Of a stretch of 64,000 bases of DNA, positions 61,430 through 64,000 are shown piece by piece. Both the position numbers and the translations under genes were made by a program. The notes under the pieces are model-generated. The model saw only the letters and a program-made list of their open reading frames with translations, made no database searches and was not told the origin of the DNA. Location of the stretch: contig JANQMH010000017.1 of the NCBI GenBank assembly GCA_028280195.1, forward strand, positions 1 through 64,000, given 5' to 3'. Each line of letters opens with the position of its first letter. Within the stretch, counting starts at the first letter, position 1. Origin of the DNA: Exilibacterium sp. (lineage in GTDB: Bacteria > Pseudomonadota > Gammaproteobacteria > Pseudomonadales > Cellvibrionaceae).

Positions 61430-61929
61430 TCGCGAATCAACTCCTTAATCTGGGCGCGGTAATCGTCCTCGTAGCCGGGCTTGTAGCCGCGGTGCAGGTA
61501 GCGCATATTGCCGTTGCGGTCCACCATCACGGTTGTGGGCATGGCCGCCACATCAAACAGCTTGCTGACTTTGCTCTCGGTGTCGTAAAGCACCGGAAAG
61601 CTGACAGTGACCTCCCTCAAGTAGCGCTCGGCGTCGCGGGTATCGGCGTCCACATTGACGCCGAGCACGGTAAACCCGGCGCGTTTATAGCGCTTGTACA
61701 GGTCGTTGAGAATGGGCATTTCCTGGCGGCAGGGCCCGCACCAGGAGGCCCAGAAATTGATCATTACCACCTCGCCGCGCAGCTCCTGCAGGCGCACATT
61801 GGGGCCGCTGGCTGCCCGCAGGGTAAAGTCCGGCGCCGCGCCCGTCAGTTTCTTCGAGGCCTGGGCCGGCGACACCAGCAGACTGAGCGCCAGGCCCAGA
61901 CCACACACAACTACTAACAATTTCTTCAT
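61426..61929 (-). CDS. TlpA-family periplasmic thioredoxin
   Basis: A 167-residue exported thioredoxin-like protein. After the signal peptide (LLVVVCGLGLALSLLVSPAQA) comes LTGAAPDFTLRAASGPNVRLQELRGE, then the redox site WASWCGPCRQEMP (Cys64, Cys67) and AMPTTVMVDRNGNMRYLHRGY with the cis-Pro. TlpA/ResA-like proteins reduce disulfides in exported partners such as apo-cytochromes. Here the neighbour with Cys residues is the DUF4266 lipoprotein, which makes that protein a candidate substrate. Confidence 0.9.
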   Translation of the reverse strand: MKKLLVVVCGLGLALSLLVSPAQASKKLTGAAPDFTLRAASGPNVRLQELRGEVVMINFWASWCGPCRQEMPILNDLYKRYKRAGFTVLGVNVDADTRDAERYLREVTVSFPVLYDTESKVSKLFDVAAMPTTVMVDRNGNMRYLHRGYKPGYEDDYRAQIKELIRE

Positions 61930-61988
61930 TGCAAAAAACTCTCCGAATCAGCTTGACACCAAGACCAAAAAAATATTGTGACTTTTCC

Positions 61989-62657
61989 CTAAAAAAAGAA
62001 CGTCAACCCCACATGCGCCTCAATATTATGCGTCGTCTTCTCCTCCCCAAAAATATCCAGATCCATAATATGATCGCGAACGTCGAAATGCAGCGCCAGC
62101 CAGTCGGTGGCGAAAAAACGCAGTCCCATACCCACGTTGTAGGTGAAGGTTTCCTCTCCGGCAAAATCCGTGTTGCCGGCGCCGGCGATCAGATAAAAGG
62201 TACTGTTAAAAGCCCAGTTTTCGCTGATAAATACCTCGCCGGGTAAAAAATTATAACCAATTGATAAATTGTAGTAGTTAAATTCTCGCTCCTCCGGTGT
62301 GAGCAGCTGCACAGAACCGTTCAAAAGTTCGAAACTGGTCTCCGAGGTGGTGGTCTCGCCGTAAGCGGCTTCGAGGAAAAAGTCCTCGCTGACATGGTAA
62401 GCAAGGCGTATGCCGGTGACTTCATTGCTGCCGAAATCCTCCACGCTCATCACACCGTAGTACACGCCGAACTCGAAGTCCTCCGAGTCGATCTTGTCCT
62501 CGTTGATCTCACGGCGTTCCATATCCGGGGTGATAATGCGGTCGAGAACCGAGCGCTGCTCACTGTCCGCTTCGGTCTGGGCGGCGGCGGGCGCCAGATT
62601 GAGGCCGGCCGCGAGTGCAGCGGCACCTAGAAAAATACGCTGAGTCCGGCTTTCCAT
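61989..62657 (-). CDS. Outer-membrane beta-barrel protein
   Basis: A 222-residue protein with signal peptide (IFLGAAALAAGLNLAPAAAQ), an acidic linker with NEDKIDSEDFEFGVYYGVMSVEDFGSN, and alternating amphipathic strands ending in HVGLTFFF with a terminal Phe, typical of barrels folded by BamA. It resembles the small outer-membrane beta-barrel family first defined in myxobacteria (OMP_myx_plus type). It starts inside the preceding SH3 gene (31-bp overlap), so translation is coupled. Confidence 0.8.
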   Translation of the reverse strand: MESRTQRIFLGAAALAAGLNLAPAAAQTEADSEQRSVLDRIITPDMERREINEDKIDSEDFEFGVYYGVMSVEDFGSNEVTGIRLAYHVSEDFFLEAAYGETTTSETSFELLNGSVQLLTPEEREFNYYNLSIGYNFLPGEVFISENWAFNSTFYLIAGAGNTDFAGEETFTYNVGMGLRFFATDWLALHFDVRDHIMDLDIFGEEKTTHNIEAHVGLTFFF

Positions 62658-63379
62658 TCGTTGACTTCCTCGTTTTCCTCACGGCTGGTGAGAATCAGGT
62701 GGTTGTTGTACTCCAGGCGCAGCATCATGCGCCGGGAAATGTAATAGTAAGCGCCAAGCCCCACCAGCAGCGCGTTGTCGCTGCGGTCCTCGGTGGCGAC
62801 CAGGGTGGCGCTGGGGTCGGTTTTGATACGGCTGGCCCCGAGCATAAAGTAGGGCGACAGGCGCCACTCGGGAAACGGCTGGTTCAGCAAGGCCACACTC
62901 GCCAGTTTACTGTCGGATATATTGCCGGTGGCCTGGGTCAGCTTCAGTTCCGCCGAAATATTGTCGCTAAAGCGGTAGCCGAGAGAGATGCTGAGGGAGT
63001 CGGCACCCTCGAAGTCGCCGCCGGTGACCCCGAATTCCCAGCGTCGCGCCAGAAAGTCTTCAATGGTGGGGTCGCCGAGGTCCACCAGCCGGCCGTCCGG
63101 GCCGAGGGTGTCCTTCATCTGCCGGCGTTTTACCCAGCCGACCTTGCCGCGCTGGGTGCGCACTTTGAACCAGTCGGTGCGGCGCTTGAGAATGGTAACC
63201 GACTCGCCCTTTTCCGCTACATGCAAAATGGGGTAGCCGCGCCCCGGACCGCTGTGCAGTTCGATATAGGGGTCGGCGACAGTTACCACAGGCATGGCTT
63301 CGTCGTCGGCGAAGCCCGGGCTACAACACAATACAGCGGCAAGCAGGATATACAGCAATCGTTTAGGTTGTGGATACAT
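62627..63379 (-). CDS. SH3-domain/outer-membrane barrel fusion
   Basis: A 250-residue exported protein. After the signal peptide (YILLAAVLCCSPGFA), residues 28-90 form a bacterial SH3 domain (PYIELHSGPGRGYPILHVAEKGESVTILKRRTDWFKVRT). Residues 120-250 form a beta barrel (LSISLGYRFSDNISAELKL, MLRLEYNNHLI, ending WKAGLSVFF). The SH3 part may bind peptidoglycan while the barrel sits in the outer membrane. Pairing with the next barrel gene suggests a shared complex; no enzyme motif is present. Confidence 0.78.
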   Translation of the reverse strand: MYPQPKRLLYILLAAVLCCSPGFADDEAMPVVTVADPYIELHSGPGRGYPILHVAEKGESVTILKRRTDWFKVRTQRGKVGWVKRRQMKDTLGPDGRLVDLGDPTIEDFLARRWEFGVTGGDFEGADSLSISLGYRFSDNISAELKLTQATGNISDSKLASVALLNQPFPEWRLSPYFMLGASRIKTDPSATLVATEDRSDNALLVGLGAYYYISRRMMLRLEYNNHLILTSREENEEVNEWKAGLSVFF

Positions 63380-63431
63380 TCTCTATGGTCACAAGTTATT
63401 TTTGGCTCTCTGCCTGGCTGTAGCTTGCCAA

Positions 63432-63543
63432 AACGTAGGGCGGCGCGGCGCAGCGTAATCCACCAGGATACTGGATTGTGCACAGAAACGGTGGATTACG
63501 CTACGCTCTCATGCCCGCTTTTTGCGTAAGCCCACCCTACGTT
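63432..63543. repeat. Nested inverted repeat (intergenic palindromic element)
   Basis: An outer pair AACGTAGGG (63432-63440) and CCCTACGTT (63535-63543), and an inner pair AGCGTAATCCACC (63452-63464) and GGTGGATTACGCT (63490-63502). Elements with GGTGGATTACGCT and CCACCCTACG ends are widely scattered in gammaproteobacterial genomes as repetitive palindromes. No gene within. Confidence 0.65.
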
Positions 63544-63565
63544 ATCGCCATTCCTGGCTATGAGT

Positions 63566-64000
63566 TTAGTCCAAGGGTGCGGCAAATGGATCATTCAAGT
63601 AAGGCGCACCCAAGTCCATCCATTCGGAAATCAACTTCAACTCCGCCGCTGTCAGGTAGTCGGCGTGACTGCCGCCGGGGTTGAAGCGCTCAAAAAACCG
63701 GTTCTGGTTGGCAACCGCGCCGGCGCGCGAAAGCGGTGCCGGCACCGGTATGGTTACCAGTACCGGTATCGGGTTGCCGTCGGCGTCCAGCACCAGATCG
63801 CCATTGGCGTCGGTGACAAACACCGGGTTGCCGTCGGCGTCCACCTGCTGCACCAGGCGATCCACCAGATTGCCGTCTGCATCCAGCTCCTGCTCATTGT
63901 CATCGTTGTTGAACAGCAGCTCGCGGAAAGACACCACCTGCAGCGCGTTTTGCCCCGAAGCGGCGCCGCTGAGTTCCAGTTGCGCGGCCGGTACCTGCGG
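63566..64000 (-). CDS. C-terminal part of a putative exported cytochrome-like protein (cut by window end)
   Basis: The frame is open to the window edge, so only the last about 144 residues are seen. A run of DADGN repeats (DADGNLVDRLVQQVDADGN, then DANGDLVLDADGNPIPV) resembles calcium-binding Asp/Gly linkers. The end, YLTAAELKLISEWMDLGAPYLNDPF, matches the closing segment found in haem c-type or HzsA-related proteins, but no CxxCH lies in the visible part. Identity is tentative. Confidence 0.55.
   Translation of the reverse strand, partial: PQVPAAQLELSGAASGQNALQVVSFRELLFNNDDNEQELDADGNLVDRLVQQVDADGNPVFVTDANGDLVLDADGNPIPVLVTIPVPAPLSRAGAVANQNRFFERFNPGGSHADYLTAAELKLISEWMDLGAPYLNDPFAAPLD

Noticed and set aside
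1..64000. tRNA, rRNA, transposase or integrase genes
   Set aside because: I looked for tRNA cloverleaf ends, rRNA segments and transposase motifs and saw none, so the island at 37-57 kb has no visible integration machinery.

Overview
The window looks like a chromosomal segment of a GC-rich marine-type gammaproteobacterium. The strongest clue is gene order: an ABC-F ATPase, a TIGR02444 protein, an AlgP-like Lys/Ala-rich protein, an FKBP lipoprotein, Rsd/AlgQ and a DsbB-type protein are grouped as in Pseudomonas. A full gspC-N operon, ElbB, TrmB, GshA and a split class II ribonucleotide reductase (NrdJa/NrdJb) also fit the Pseudomonadales/Cellvibrionales side of the class. I cannot name the species. 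No rRNA or tRNA gene was seen.

Layout: 0.3-13.4 kb holds housekeeping genes (DUF423, trmB, universal stress protein, elbB, ABC-F, algP-like, DUF4124, FKBP, WD40 lipoprotein, rsd, dsbB, fliL-like, gshA). 13.8-25.6 kb is a type II secretion operon, gspC to gspN, followed by an ApbE flavin transferase. 26.9-36.8 kb is one operon of a periplasmic protein, three TPR proteins (two of them lipoproteins), a small exported protein, ExbB/TolQ, two ExbD/TolR and a TonB-like AgmX/PglI-type protein. It reads as an envelope-spanning, proton-motive-force-driven machine resembling the Agl/Glt class.

37.4-57.3 kb is visibly AT-richer and dominated by CRISPR. A complete type I-F system (cas1, cas2-3, cas8f, cas5f, cas7f, cas6f) is followed by one array of 94 repeats and 93 spacers on the same strand. 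The RNR pair nrdJa/nrdJb follows, and then a short, decaying orphan type I-E array with no I-E cas genes nearby. 57.3-64 kb returns to GC-rich genes: PhoH-like ATPase, glycerophosphodiesterase, a TlpA-DUF4266-DUF3570 operon, an SH3/beta-barrel pair of envelope proteins, and the end of a gene cut by the window.

The least expected signals are two. First, four gene junctions (gspE/gspF, gspI/gspJ and two in the TPR operon) carry short tandem duplications of the downstream start site; one makes an 11-codon minicistron that mimics the GspF N-terminus, and the two TPR-operon sites share one 21-nt unit. Second, a 311-bp gap splits the cas operon between cas2-3 and cas8f; it holds a CRISPR-repeat-like hairpin and two operator-like palindromes. 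All calls come from reading sequence and motifs; no searches were run.
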